Of a stretch of 42,415 bases of DNA, positions 1-8,535 are shown in pieces. The DNA is from Acidobacteriota bacterium (GTDB lineage Bacteria; Acidobacteriota; Terriglobia; Acidiferrales; UBA7541): NCBI GenBank assembly GCA_003166795.1, contig PMUS01000054.1, positions 5,687-48,101 of the forward strand, written 5' to 3'. The translations under genes and the position numbers were made by a program. The notes under the pieces are model-generated. The model did not search any database, was not told the origin of the DNA, and was given only the letters and a program-made list of their open reading frames with translations. Each line of letters starts with the position of its first letter. Within the stretch, counting starts at the first letter, position 1.

Positions 1-528
1 CCTTCCTGCAGGAACCTATTCGAGCAGACTTTGCGCCCGATGATCGCCGACTACGTTGCGGCCGGAAAAGTGTATCTGGTGCACCGCGATTTTCCTTTGC
101 CGATGCACAAGTACGGATATGAGGCGGCTCGCTGGTTGAACGCTGCAGCGCGCGCTGGACAATTTCAAAACGTCGAAGCGGCTTTGTACGACAACCAGAA
201 CGCATGGGCGGCGGACGGCAACATCGAAAAGTATGTTGCCGGTGCGATGTCTTCCGCGGAATTCAAACGCGTGCAGATCCAGATGCAAGGTTGCGCGTAT
301 CCGGACGCGGCGGTGAAACCTGCGGCGTTTGCGCTGGGAGGCCAGACCGGCCAGTCCTGCTCGCTCGATACCTACATCGATCAAGACAGGGCGTTGGGCA
401 ACAAGATTCCGGTGCAAGCCACGCCGACCTACGTGATCACTTATAAGGGCACTCGTCTGCCGGCGGGCTCGGGCCTCGTTTCGTGGCCCATCCTGAAACA
501 ATTTTTCGATTCGCTTCTGAGCCAATAG
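1..528 (+). CDS. DsbA-like thioredoxin-fold protein, 5' end outside the window
   Basis: Open from the first base in frame 1, so the true start lies upstream. The first visible residues read PSCRNLFEQ, which fits the second half of a C-x-x-C active site (Cys at bases 7-9), as in DsbA-like oxidoreductases. Near the C-terminus QATPTYVI matches the cis-proline loop of thioredoxin-fold proteins. The segment between is helical, as expected for the DsbA insertion domain. Two more cysteines (QGCAYP, GQSCSL) lie in the second half. The signal peptide and first active-site Cys cannot be seen. It probably exchanges disulfides or delivers electrons in the periplasm. The next gene is a MauE/DoxX-type membrane protein, a common redox partner, so the two may work together. 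The family call is fairly firm; the exact role is inferred. Confidence 0.8.
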   Translation, partial: PSCRNLFEQTLRPMIADYVAAGKVYLVHRDFPLPMHKYGYEAARWLNAAARAGQFQNVEAALYDNQNAWAADGNIEKYVAGAMSSAEFKRVQIQMQGCAYPDAAVKPAAFALGGQTGQSCSLDTYIDQDRALGNKIPVQATPTYVITYKGTRLPAGSGLVSWPILKQFFDSLLSQ

Positions 529-557
529 TTGGATCGCCGCCGCGTGAACCCACCACG

Positions 558-1091
558 ATGAGCAACGAAGCGCGCCGCAGATGGGGAAGGATACTTCTGA
601 TTCTGGGGCGGCTTGTGCTCGCCGCCATTTTCCTGTTTGCAGCCGGCGCCAAAATGAAGCCGCAAGCGGGAATGCCCTGGACGGCCGGCTCCGTGAAAAC
701 CTCGCTTTCGATGTTTGCGATGGGAGTGGATTCGTACCAGATGCTGCCGCCCTGGGCGGTGAGTCCGTTTGCGCGGCTGCTGCCTCCATTCGAGCTTTTG
801 CTCGGGCTGTGGTTACTGACCGGCGTCGCGCTACGGATTTCCGGACTCCTCTCCACGGTGTTGATCTGCGCGTTCATCATAGCGATGTATTCCGCGTACC
901 ATCGCGGCCTGACGATCAGCTGCGGATGTTTCGGTCCTGGGGCGCAAATCGGTCCTACAGATTTGATCCGGGACGGTTTGCTTTTCCTTCCTCTCGCGCT
1001 GGCGGTGACCATCGGCGCTTTCCTGATCCGTAGGAAACGTGGCGCGCCGTCGCTGCCAGAATCAGCTCCTTCAGTCACCCACGCGGATTAA
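558..1091 (+). CDS. MauE/DoxX-like four-helix membrane redox protein
   Basis: 177-residue membrane protein with about four hydrophobic helices: LILGRLVLAAIFLFAAG near the N-terminus, then segments around LLPPFELLLGLWLL, LLSTVLICAFIIA and LLFLPLALAVTIGAF. A conserved-looking C-G-C (ISCGCFGPG) sits between helices 3 and 4, as in the MauE-type subgroup of the DoxX superfamily. MauE is known for disulfide formation during methylamine dehydrogenase maturation, but many homologues lie beside thioredoxin-like proteins and have no link to methylamine. I chose the ATG at 558, 29 bases after the stop of the DsbA-like gene. A GTG at 483 keeps the frame open but overlaps that gene and adds a non-membrane leader. 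Likely passes electrons across the membrane to or from the DsbA-like protein; this role is inferred from adjacency. Confidence 0.75.
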   Translation: MSNEARRRWGRILLILGRLVLAAIFLFAAGAKMKPQAGMPWTAGSVKTSLSMFAMGVDSYQMLPPWAVSPFARLLPPFELLLGLWLLTGVALRISGLLSTVLICAFIIAMYSAYHRGLTISCGCFGPGAQIGPTDLIRDGLLFLPLALAVTIGAFLIRRKRGAPSLPESAPSVTHAD

Positions 1092-1096
1092 TTCTC

Positions 1097-2074
1097 CTAT
1101 CGTGTCGGCACGATGTTGCGGAGATATTCTCCCAGGCGACGGCTGAACTGCTGGCCTCCTTCGTAAGTTAAGTGCAGCGGATCTTCGAACGCGTTTTCAG
1201 CCGGCATCCAGTGGCTTGCGTCAATGTACGTCGCTCCGAGATCGTCCAGCATGCCTTGCAAGTGCGCGCGGTAGCCGGCCCACTCCGGCTGGTCGTAAAA
1301 CATTTGCACGTGCTCCGGTGGCATGGGCATTTCGACAAAATAGACTTTGCTTCCCGCCGCCTTGGCCTGTAGCGCGATTTCATGCACGGAGGGAATGAGC
1401 GGGTTGCGGCTCGCGCGGCCGCATTCCGCGACGAACGCAGGCGCGCTGGGATACTCCAGCATCGCGAAATCAACGGCGCGTCCCATCGAGTTGGCTTGCT
1501 CCGGAGGCATGCCTTGCCGCGCGAGCCGTCGCCGAAAGAGTTCGACGCGCTGCCATACTTCTCCTCGATCCGCGAACAGCTCGAAGTGGCGCATGATTTC
1601 AAATTCGGCGCGATCGTGCAGCGAAAGATGATAGAACGCGCGCGCGTATTCGGGCTCCATGTAGTAGAGCATCGCGCGATTCCCGATCAAATCGCGCGTG
1701 GCATATTCGAGCGGATGGGTCAGCTGAAAATCGAAGAAACCGAAGACGACCACGCGCGGGCGCATGCCCTGTCGCAGCGCGTAGCGGAGCATCAGCAATT
1801 GTTCGACGGCGCTCGAGCCACCCATGCCGAGGTTAGTTGCTCCATCGCGTTTATCGAGCCCCATCCCTTGATCGAACGACGGCTCGATGAATCCCACACC
1901 GATCAGGGAATTGCCCAGCGCCAGGGCTTTCGCGTCCGTGGATTCCCGCACGCGCGCCATCAGCGCTCGCGGAACGGTATTCTGCGATGACCGCGCGACC
2001 TCGCGATCGAGCGCGATCGAAGCCAGCAGAATGCCGGCCAGCGCCAGAATGAATATGCGTTTTGGGGCTTTCAA
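1097..2074 (-). CDS. SGNH-hydrolase-like protein of a polysaccharide O-acylation module
   Basis: 325 residues. An N-terminal signal anchor (RIFILALAGILLASIAL) leads into an SGNH/GDSL-type fold. Block I is ALGNSLIGVGF, with Ser in a GNSL variant of GDSL, and the C-terminal acid/base block is EDPLHLTYEGG (Asp-x-x-His). Such proteins next to MBOAT acyltransferases (AlgJ/AlgX, WssB-I and similar sets) act in the periplasm to transfer or remove acetyl groups. The frame is closed by TAG at 2078-2080, so the start must be the TTG at 2074, placed just before the membrane anchor; GGAG lies about 12 bases upstream. It is the last gene of the minus-strand MBOAT / small membrane protein / SGNH group. The substrate polysaccharide cannot be told from sequence. 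Confidence 0.75.
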   Translation of the reverse strand: MKAPKRIFILALAGILLASIALDREVARSSQNTVPRALMARVRESTDAKALALGNSLIGVGFIEPSFDQGMGLDKRDGATNLGMGGSSAVEQLLMLRYALRQGMRPRVVVFGFFDFQLTHPLEYATRDLIGNRAMLYYMEPEYARAFYHLSLHDRAEFEIMRHFELFADRGEVWQRVELFRRRLARQGMPPEQANSMGRAVDFAMLEYPSAPAFVAECGRASRNPLIPSVHEIALQAKAAGSKVYFVEMPMPPEHVQMFYDQPEWAGYRAHLQGMLDDLGATYIDASHWMPAENAFEDPLHLTYEGGQQFSRRLGEYLRNIVPTR

Positions 2075-2091
2075 TTTCTAAACGTTCTCCA

Positions 2092-2145
2092 GGGCTAAAG
2101 CCCACATCCCGTGAAGTGCTTTTTCGTGGGCCTGAAGTGCCCACG
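2092..2145. repeat. Pair of short palindromes between the small membrane gene and the SGNH gene
   Basis: GGGCT-AA-AGCCC (2092-2103) and CGTGGGC-ctgaagt-GCCCACG (2125-2145) lie in the roughly 100-base gap of the minus-strand operon. The AGCCC/GGGCT arms resemble the GGGCTTTAGCCC element at 27237-27248, so this may be the same REP-like family. It could act as an intercistronic mRNA hairpin. Confidence 0.5.
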
Positions 2146-2176
2146 CTTTCACCGTTCCCGCGGCTCAGGCCTCCAC

Positions 2177-2374
2177 CTAAAAATCGATGTAGATAAACTT
2201 CGAGCTCTGGCCCGAGAAAACGTATATGGCCAGAACCATGGCTCCCCACCACACAGCCCAGAACCACCAATGGCCGAGCTGGACGGGAAAGCCGGGAGGC
2301 GGCTCGTCCTGCGCGCCTCCGATATAGTCGAACGCGTGCTTCATCCAGTCGAAAGTTGTCATCGCATTATCCAT
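2177..2374 (-). CDS. Small single-TM membrane protein between MBOAT and SGNH genes
   Basis: 65 residues. The first half is polar (MDNAMTTFDWMKHAFDYIGG). A tryptophan-rich membrane segment (HWWFWAVWWGAMVLAIYVF) follows, then a short tail ending FIYIDF. The ATG at 2374 overlaps the MBOAT stop by eight bases (ATGGATAA), which argues for translational coupling and for this start over the longer open frame that begins at 2413. Size, single helix and place between an MBOAT and an SGNH gene recall the short DUF5989-type proteins of exopolysaccharide loci; I could not compare sequences, so that match is tentative. A likely role is a small accessory subunit of the acyltransferase. Confidence 0.65.
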   Translation of the reverse strand: MDNAMTTFDWMKHAFDYIGGAQDEPPPGFPVQLGHWWFWAVWWGAMVLAIYVFSGQSSKFIYIDF

Positions 2375-3545
2375 GCAGGAGCCTCCGGAAAAAGAAAAGC
2401 GCGGTGTGTACATCCATGCAAAAGAAAGCCCAGGCCAGATTCACGGCGACGTAGGTCAGTAGCCACGAGCCCAGTTGCGACCACAGGGGCGGCGTCACCG
2501 GCATGGGACGAATCTGGCGCCACGCGCGCCGGATCGCGAGCAGAATCCCGTGCAGCAATCCCCACACGATGAAATTAACTCCGGCGCCATGCCATATCCC
2601 GCTGACCAGCATGGTCACCAGAATATTCGCGTACACCTTCCCGCTTCGCCCCCGCGAGCCGCCCAGCGGGATATAAATGTAGTCGATCAGCCAGTTTGTG
2701 AGCGACATGTGCCAGTGCCGCCAGAAATCGGTGATGTTGGTGCGGAGATAGGGCCAGTCGAAATTTTCCGGCACGCGAATCCCAAACAGGCGCGCCGAGC
2801 CGATAGCGATGTCCGAATACGCCGAGAAGTCCGCATAAATCTTGATGCCGTAGGCGAAAAGCCAGAGCGGCAAAATCATTCTTTGCGCGCGGCTGATGTC
2901 CATCCAATTCAGGTGGTTCGTGTAGGCGGTAAGGACGTCGGCGACCGCGAATTTCTTTACCAGTCCGGTGAGGATTCGCGTGAGTCCTCGTTGCCAGTCC
3001 ACCACCCATTCCCGGGAAATGGTTCGCAGCTTCGGCAGAAAATCCTGATACCGCTTGATCGGGCCGGCGACCATCGTCGGGAAAAAAAGAATGAAGGCGA
3101 GGTATTCGGTCACGGAGCCTTCTTCGGTTTTGTTCCGGTACCGGTCCACCGCGTAATGAACGAACTCGAAGGTGAAGAAAGAAATGCCCAGCGGCAGGAA
3201 CGCGTTTTTCCAGTAAAGAGGGTTGTGCGCGGCGTCGCGCCAGAAAAGCCCCGTCAGAAAATTGCGATATTTGAAAAGAGCCAGAAACAGGACGGTCTGC
3301 GTGACGCCGAACCAGCAAATCCAGGACGAGGATTTGTAAAAACGGCTGACAAAAGTTTCCCAGAGGAAAATCGCCAGGCAGGCGGCGCCGGCGATTCCGC
3401 CAAACTGCGTGTAGGAAAAATACGTGAAGAAAAGGCCGCCGCTCATGAAGATCACCCACGGGCGCAGCCGCGGGCTGGCCACGCGGCATAGAATGGCGCT
3501 CGGGATCAGGAAGAGAAGGTAGTAGTCCCAGGTGTTGAATATCAT
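2367..3545 (-). CDS. MBOAT-family O-acyltransferase, AlgI-like
   Basis: 392-residue polytopic membrane protein of the AlgI/DltB-type MBOAT family, which moves acyl groups across the membrane onto exopolysaccharides. Family blocks are easy to see: GISFFTFEFVHYAVD (about 120-134), KIYADFSAYSDIAIG (about 235-249), NFDWPYLRTNITDFWRHWH (about 261-279) and SGIWHGAGVNFIVWG, which carries the catalytic His at 319; a second His follows in LLHG. The ATG at 3545 starts directly at the first hydrophobic stretch and was preferred over a 5' extension to 3599 that adds a polar leader. The stop overlaps the next small gene by eight bases, and an SGNH gene follows. Together they make a three-gene O-acetylation module. 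The acceptor glycan is unknown. Confidence 0.9.
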   Translation of the reverse strand: MIFNTWDYYLLFLIPSAILCRVASPRLRPWVIFMSGGLFFTYFSYTQFGGIAGAACLAIFLWETFVSRFYKSSSWICWFGVTQTVLFLALFKYRNFLTGLFWRDAAHNPLYWKNAFLPLGISFFTFEFVHYAVDRYRNKTEEGSVTEYLAFILFFPTMVAGPIKRYQDFLPKLRTISREWVVDWQRGLTRILTGLVKKFAVADVLTAYTNHLNWMDISRAQRMILPLWLFAYGIKIYADFSAYSDIAIGSARLFGIRVPENFDWPYLRTNITDFWRHWHMSLTNWLIDYIYIPLGGSRGRSGKVYANILVTMLVSGIWHGAGVNFIVWGLLHGILLAIRRAWRQIRPMPVTPPLWSQLGSWLLTYVAVNLAWAFFCMDVHTALFFFRRLLHG

Positions 3546-3646
3546 GTGTCGCCGATAGGCGTGGCCGAACGATGAAGAGAAACCGACTCTATCCGACAAT
3601 CAGCGGCATTTCAATCTAGCGGGTCTGGTATTGCGTTCGGGAGGAA

Positions 3647-4588
3647 TTAATCGCCGTTCGATGCGGGTACAACAGGTGCAGGGGTGGCCGTTGTTGCTGC
3701 TGTCGCGTTAGGCGAGATATTGCGGAGGTAACGCCACGGATTCACGGGCGTGTTGTAGATCCGTACCTCGTAGTGCAGGTGCGGGCCCGTCGAGCGGCCG
3801 CTGTCGCCTTCATAGCCGATCACGTCGCCCGATTTGACGTGCATGCCGCTCTGAACGTTGAAGCCTGAAAGGTGGCCGTACCAAGTGGTCACGCCAAAGC
3901 CGTGGTCTATGACGACCAATCGGCCGTAGCCCGCGCGCTGGTCCACTTCCTGGATCACTCCATCCGCCGTCGCGCGGACGTCATCTCCGTAATGCGACGC
4001 GATGTCCAGACCGGCGTGGAAGGCACCCTCACCGCTGAACGGGTCCAGCCGCTCGCCAAAGTGTCCGGTAATCTGCCCAACCACAGGCCACAGGGACGGC
4101 ACGATGCCCAGGCTGCTCAGTTGCGAGGCCGGCAGGAGCCGCATACCGGCGCTGGACATCGCGACGGCGGTAGCGTTCTTTTGGAGGTAGCTGAACTCAT
4201 CCACGGAATTCTGGAAGTCCTCGTCCGGCTCAGGAGCTGAATCGGTCAACCCGAAGGGAGTCTGACGGAACCGCGTGATCCCGTAAGCCATGGCTACCTC
4301 TCCTGCAAGCGATTGCAGGGAGTTGAGGCGCTGGTTGGTGTCCGTGACTTCGGTCTGAAGCTGGACGTATTGCTGTTTCAGGCTGTCTTGCTCGCGGCGC
4401 AGGGAGTTGTAGTTCGTCGCCTTCCAGAGCATGCGCGAGTAGGATCCCATGCCCGCGGCGACCGTGATGCCCCCCACAACTGCCAGGACTGCCACCGCAT
4501 GCAGCACGTACCACGGCAGGCGCACCCGTCTCATGCCGCCCGAGGCGTTAGAAGCAATAAAAAACGTGTAGGAAGACTTGCCCTTCAT
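3647..4588 (-). CDS. M23-family murein endopeptidase with N-terminal anchor and coiled coil
   Basis: 313 residues. One transmembrane segment (about 27-46) is followed by a coiled coil (about 60-98, heptad-like LRREQDSLKQQYVQLQTEV) and a C-terminal LytM/M23 domain. Zinc and catalytic residues are present: H191-x-x-x-D195 (HAGLD), H239 (WYGHL) and H270-L-H272 (GPHLHYE). The family cuts peptidoglycan cross-links, and coiled-coil members often act in division or shape control. The start at 4588 (ATG AAG GGC) removes a short leader present in the longer frame from 4648. A Thr/Ala/Pro-rich tail follows the catalytic domain. It lies upstream of the MBOAT module on the same strand with a 101-base gap, so co-transcription is possible but not clear. 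Confidence 0.9.
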   Translation of the reverse strand: MKGKSSYTFFIASNASGGMRRVRLPWYVLHAVAVLAVVGGITVAAGMGSYSRMLWKATNYNSLRREQDSLKQQYVQLQTEVTDTNQRLNSLQSLAGEVAMAYGITRFRQTPFGLTDSAPEPDEDFQNSVDEFSYLQKNATAVAMSSAGMRLLPASQLSSLGIVPSLWPVVGQITGHFGERLDPFSGEGAFHAGLDIASHYGDDVRATADGVIQEVDQRAGYGRLVVIDHGFGVTTWYGHLSGFNVQSGMHVKSGDVIGYEGDSGRSTGPHLHYEVRIYNTPVNPWRYLRNISPNATAATTATPAPVVPASNGD

Positions 4589-4807
4589 CGTTTTATTTCC
4601 GTCCGAGTGATTCTTACTTCGGCCGGCTAGACCGCACGCCCCTTGCAACGGTCAGCCGTGTTTCCGAGAACAACATTGATCGTGAGTCTGAACCGAGAGC
4701 CCTGGTCCGAAACCCGCCAGATTGTAGCCACCGTGCTAGTCGGCGTCAACCCCGATCTTCCGTTTTCCACAGGCGCCCCCGGACTCGCTTCTTGTCTTGG
4801 GGCACTC

Positions 4808-4813
4808 TATAAT
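4808..4813 (+). promoter_or_regulatory. Possible -10 box for thiL
   Basis: A perfect TATAAT lies 65 bases before the thiL ATG. No good -35 is seen at the usual distance, so this is a weak promoter call. The rest of the 290-base gap shows nothing else I can assign, apart from the inverted repeat at the thiL start. Confidence 0.35.
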
Positions 4814-4861
4814 TCGGCGTTCGCTTACCCAAACTCTACTCAATAGTAGGACGCCTGACAA

Positions 4862-4877
4862 CTGTACAGAGGTACAG
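4862..4877 (+). promoter_or_regulatory. Inverted repeat enclosing the thiL ribosome binding site
   Basis: CTGTAC-AGAG-GTACAG, six-base perfect arms, ends one base before the thiL ATG at 4879. The purine loop overlaps the best Shine-Dalgarno candidate (AGAGG). It could be an mRNA hairpin that sets translation, or a small operator. It does not look like a TPP riboswitch. Confidence 0.35.
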
Positions 4878-4878
4878 G

Positions 4879-5904
4879 ATGGATCGCGAAGCCCAACTGA
4901 TCGAACGTATAGCGAAGGCTGTCCCCTCCATCCGTGGCGCTGGCCGCGGCGGTGGAATACGCCTCGGAATCGGCGACGATGCGGCTATTTTGACTCCTGG
5001 TCTGCGCACCGAATGGGTGCTGAGCTGCGACGCGTTTCTGGAGGGTGTCCATTTCCTGACGAAGAACTATCCGCCGGACTCCGTCGGCTATAAGTCACTG
5101 GTTCGCGCCGCGAGCGACCTCGCCGCGATGGGAGCCATGCCGCGCATCTTTTTGCTGACTCTCGCGCTGCCGGCGCGGCTTACCGGGAAGTGGCTAGGTG
5201 AGTTCGTGCGCGGCATGGCGCGAGCCGCTCGTCTGCTTGGGATGCGCCTCGCCGGGGGAGATACAACAAAGAGCGCCACGGTCTCGATCAGCATCACCGT
5301 GCTTGGAGAAGTGGCTCGCGGTCTGGCGGTGACGCGTTCGGGCGCGCGGCCGGGCGACATCCTATATGTGAGCGGAAGGCTGGGGCGCGCCCAACTTGGC
5401 CTGGAGCTGATCAAGGGTGGCGGCTCCGGGACGCCGGCGAGGGTGCTTCGAAGCCACTCTCGGCTGCTGCAACCACACCTCTACCCGAAAATTCGAGTCG
5501 AACTGGGCGCCTGGCTCGCGCGCCACAAAATCGCTTCAGCCATGATGGATCTCTCCGATGGGCTTTCAACCGACCTCGCGCGGCTTTGCCAGGCGAGCCG
5601 AGTGGGCGCGCGCCTATGGGCCGATCGCATCCCGTGCGTGAAATTGCCGGCCGTGCGAACCGGCCCGCTGCGCAAGCTGCGCCTCGACCCGTTGCAGATG
5701 GCTCTGCACGGCGGCGAGGATTACGAGTTGCTTTTCACGGTGCGGCGCAAGCAGGTCAAGCGTCTACGAAGCGCGCCGGATTTCGCGGAGATCGCCGCAA
5801 TTGGCGAGATCGAACGCGGTAAGGGGATCACGCTCGTCGGCGCCGATGGCCGCGGCACGCGACTCGATCCGGGTGGCTGGGATCCATTCCGCAGGAAATC
5901 CTAG
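4879..5904 (+). CDS. thiL: Thiamine-monophosphate kinase
   Basis: 341 residues, normal for ThiL, which phosphorylates thiamine monophosphate to thiamine diphosphate with ATP in the cytoplasm. The PurM/ThiL motifs appear in order: GIGDDAAIL near residue 31 (metal/ATP), CDAFLEGVHF, SDLAAMGAMPR, GGDTTKS near 130, MMDLSDGLSTDLARL near 218 and HGGEDYELLF near 278. The ATG at 4879 has AGAGG seven bases upstream inside a small inverted repeat. It stands alone on the plus strand: a divergent M23 gene lies behind it and PBP1A converges on it with an 11-base gap. No other thiamine gene is nearby. Confidence 0.95.
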   Translation: MDREAQLIERIAKAVPSIRGAGRGGGIRLGIGDDAAILTPGLRTEWVLSCDAFLEGVHFLTKNYPPDSVGYKSLVRAASDLAAMGAMPRIFLLTLALPARLTGKWLGEFVRGMARAARLLGMRLAGGDTTKSATVSISITVLGEVARGLAVTRSGARPGDILYVSGRLGRAQLGLELIKGGGSGTPARVLRSHSRLLQPHLYPKIRVELGAWLARHKIASAMMDLSDGLSTDLARLCQASRVGARLWADRIPCVKLPAVRTGPLRKLRLDPLQMALHGGEDYELLFTVRRKQVKRLRSAPDFAEIAAIGEIERGKGITLVGADGRGTRLDPGGWDPFRRKS

Positions 5905-5915
5905 AACGAGGCTGT

Positions 5916-8255
5916 CTAGTGAGTTTGCGCTGGGGCTGCGGCCTGAGGTTGCGGCGCGGCCGTTGGTTTTTGCGCTGGCGGTGACGGCGGCGGTTCAGCC
6001 GCAGGCTCTTGCGTCAGGCCCTGCTCGGCGGCGTCGGCGGGAGGAGCCGTATCAGGCGTGTCTACCTGCACCGGATGCGTCCCGGCGATTTTCTCCAGCG
6101 GCACAACGTTCTGGAAATTTTCCACCGGCATTCCCTGCATGCCCTGCTCCATGAACTGGATCCAGATGGGGAGCGCTGCGCGGGCGCCGGTCTCTTTCTT
6201 GCCTAGCGTGACGTGCGCGTCATTGCCCACCCACACGCCGGTGGTGATTTGCGGCGTGAAGCCGATATACCAGGCATCGGTGAAATCGTTGGTCGTCCCG
6301 GTCTTGCCGCCAGACGGACGCCCAATCTCCTTCGCGCGAACGCCCGTGCCGAACTGCACCACGTCTTCGAGCATCGCCACCATCGTGCGAGCCACATCCG
6401 GCGGAATTACGTCGGTGATGGTCGGCCGCAATTCTTCCATGACTACTCCGTCGTAGGACGTAACGCGGCGGAGATAGTGAGGCTCGATGTGGATGCCGTC
6501 GTCGGGAAACACGGTGAATGCGGACGTGTGCTCGATGAGCGTCAGGTCAGCGGCGCCGAGCGCGAGCGGCAGAACCGGCGGCAGCGGGCTCGTCAAGCCG
6601 AACTTTCGAGCCAGCTCGACCGTATTTTCAATGCCGACCTTGGCCAGCAGGCGCACGGCCGGCACATTGCGCGAATCGGCGAGGGCTCGGCGCAGCGTGA
6701 TGCGCCCTTCGAATTTCTCATCGTAGTTGTGCGGAGAATAATCCTGGCTGCCGGTGTGAAATGTTACCGGCTCGTCCACGACGGTATCGAAGGGCGTGGC
6801 GCCCTGAGCCAGCGCCTCTGCGTAGACGTACACCTTGAACGAGCTTCCCGTCTGTCGCATGGCCTGCGTTGCGCGGTCGAATTTCGAATCCTCGAAATCG
6901 TAGCCGCCGACCATCGCCTTGATTCCGCCGGTGGCATTGTCAATCGCGATCAGCGCCGCCTGCGCCACGGGAACCTGCTCAAGCTCGACTTCCGCCGCCG
7001 TGCCGTTTAGTTCGTCGATCTGCACGGTGACCAGATCGCCCGGCTTCACCAGCTCCGCGGCGGATTTGTGCGCGGTCCATGCGAAATCGGCGGGCGTGAG
7101 CAAGGCGCGGTAAGGGCCGATCTTGATATAGGCGAACGTCGGCTGCACGGAGGTCACCAGGCCGGTCACGTAGTCGCCTTTTTGGATCGCACCCTTCCAG
7201 TCGTCGTTCTGGTAGTTGTCGAGCGTCCCGAGATTGTCGCGAAGAATATTCGGAAGATTGCCGCGCCAGCCGTGGCGGCGATCATAGGCGTGGAGTCCAT
7301 CGCGAACGGCGCGGTCCGCCGCCTTCTGCATGTCCACGTTCAGTGTTGTGTAGGCGCGCAGGCCCTGTTCGTGGACGGCCGCCGTGCCATATGTGTGTTC
7401 GAGATACTGGCGAATTTCTTCAACGAAGTAGGGCGCCAGATCGTTGCGCAGCGATTCGACGTGCAGACCGAGCGGTTCTTTCGCCGTGCTTTCGGCGACA
7501 GCATCGGTGATCTTGCCGCCATGAGCCAGCAGCGATAGCACCAGATTCCGCCGCGCGCGCGCGCGTTCCGGGTGAATGATCGGTGAATAGATCGGTCCGC
7601 GGATGATGGCTGCGAGCGTCGCCGCCTCCGCGAGAGTCAACTGGCCCACCGGTTTGCTGAAATAATATTCGGAGGCTGCTTCGAAGCCGTAGTTTCCCGC
7701 GCCCAGATAGATCTGGTTGCAGTACATCGTGAAAATTTGATCCTTGGTGTAATGCCGCTCGATTTGCAGCGCGAGCATCGTCTCCTGAAGTTTGCGGTGA
7801 AGGCTGCGGTCCGAGCGATTCAGGAAAAGTCCGCCGGCGAGCTGCATCGTCAGCGTGCTGGCGCCTTCGGCGGCGCGATGGCTGGCCACGTCGCGCCACG
7901 CAGCCTCGAGCACGCGTGGGAAGTCCACGCCCCAGTGCTGCTCGAAGTGCTGGTCCTCGGTCGTAATGATGGCGTCCCGCAGGACGGGCGGAATCTGGCT
8001 GTAGGTCAGGAGAATTCGGCGCTGGAGCGCGAATGTGCCGATGGACTGGCCGTCGTCCGCGTAAAGTTCCGTCACGATGACGGGCCGATAATTTTCCAGC
8101 GCGTGAATTTCGGGCAGGTCGCTCGAGTAAACGAACAGCAGGCCGATCGCGCCACCCACCGCAATCGAACAGATCACCAGAAAAGAAAACGCCAGCCGCC
8201 CAAGCAGCGTTCCTCCGCCGATCTTCATCGTCGCGCGATAGAACCGTTCATCCAT
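5916..8255 (-). CDS. Bifunctional penicillin-binding protein 1A
   Basis: 779 residues. After a short cytoplasmic tail and a membrane anchor (about 20-43) comes a GT51 glycosyltransferase domain with catalytic Glu in TTEDQHFEQHWG (E100) and motifs EGASTLTMQLA, RKLQETMLALQIE and YLGAGNYGFEAAS. An OB-like linker (about 330-430) precedes the transpeptidase domain with S-x-x-K (S471-S-F-K474), S-x-N (S528-R-N530) and K-T-G (651-653). The tail is rich in Pro, Ala and Gln. It polymerises and cross-links peptidoglycan at the outer face of the inner membrane. All catalytic residues I looked for are intact. An alternative start is the Met at residue 10. It is convergent with thiL. Confidence 0.95.
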   Translation of the reverse strand: MDERFYRATMKIGGGTLLGRLAFSFLVICSIAVGGAIGLLFVYSSDLPEIHALENYRPVIVTELYADDGQSIGTFALQRRILLTYSQIPPVLRDAIITTEDQHFEQHWGVDFPRVLEAAWRDVASHRAAEGASTLTMQLAGGLFLNRSDRSLHRKLQETMLALQIERHYTKDQIFTMYCNQIYLGAGNYGFEAASEYYFSKPVGQLTLAEAATLAAIIRGPIYSPIIHPERARARRNLVLSLLAHGGKITDAVAESTAKEPLGLHVESLRNDLAPYFVEEIRQYLEHTYGTAAVHEQGLRAYTTLNVDMQKAADRAVRDGLHAYDRRHGWRGNLPNILRDNLGTLDNYQNDDWKGAIQKGDYVTGLVTSVQPTFAYIKIGPYRALLTPADFAWTAHKSAAELVKPGDLVTVQIDELNGTAAEVELEQVPVAQAALIAIDNATGGIKAMVGGYDFEDSKFDRATQAMRQTGSSFKVYVYAEALAQGATPFDTVVDEPVTFHTGSQDYSPHNYDEKFEGRITLRRALADSRNVPAVRLLAKVGIENTVELARKFGLTSPLPPVLPLALGAADLTLIEHTSAFTVFPDDGIHIEPHYLRRVTSYDGVVMEELRPTITDVIPPDVARTMVAMLEDVVQFGTGVRAKEIGRPSGGKTGTTNDFTDAWYIGFTPQITTGVWVGNDAHVTLGKKETGARAALPIWIQFMEQGMQGMPVENFQNVVPLEKIAGTHPVQVDTPDTAPPADAAEQGLTQEPAAEPPPSPPAQKPTAAPQPQAAAPAQTH

Positions 8256-8535
8256 CGTGCTGCCATTCTATCGCATGGACGCAAATGCGCTGCGTCGAAG
8301 GAAAACATTCGCGAGCGAGATGCTAACGGTCCGCGAGGGAATCCTTCATCGCGGCGGCGCAAAAATCCTTGCCAACCGTTTCCATTCTATGCGTCAATGG
8401 CGCGGTATGCTTGCAGCCAGAGAAATGCGGCGATCCTCATCGGGCTTCACTTGAGTCTCCTCCCTCTAAGCGACCGTTGGCCGTTTCCCGACTCTATCTA
8501 GAACCTCAGCCCAGAACGTAAGGGAGGAATCATCC

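Noticed and set aside
2475..3491. 338-codon plus-strand frame within the MBOAT gene
   Set aside because: It is antisense to a gene with unmistakable MBOAT motifs; the translation has no recognisable domain.
4643..4846. 67-codon plus-strand frame before thiL
   Set aside because: No ribosome site, no hydrophobic or domain features, and it covers the probable thiL -10 box.
4589..4878. TPP riboswitch upstream of thiL
   Set aside because: I looked for the conserved CUGAGA and ACCUGA-type blocks and did not find a convincing set; only a small hairpin is at the start codon.
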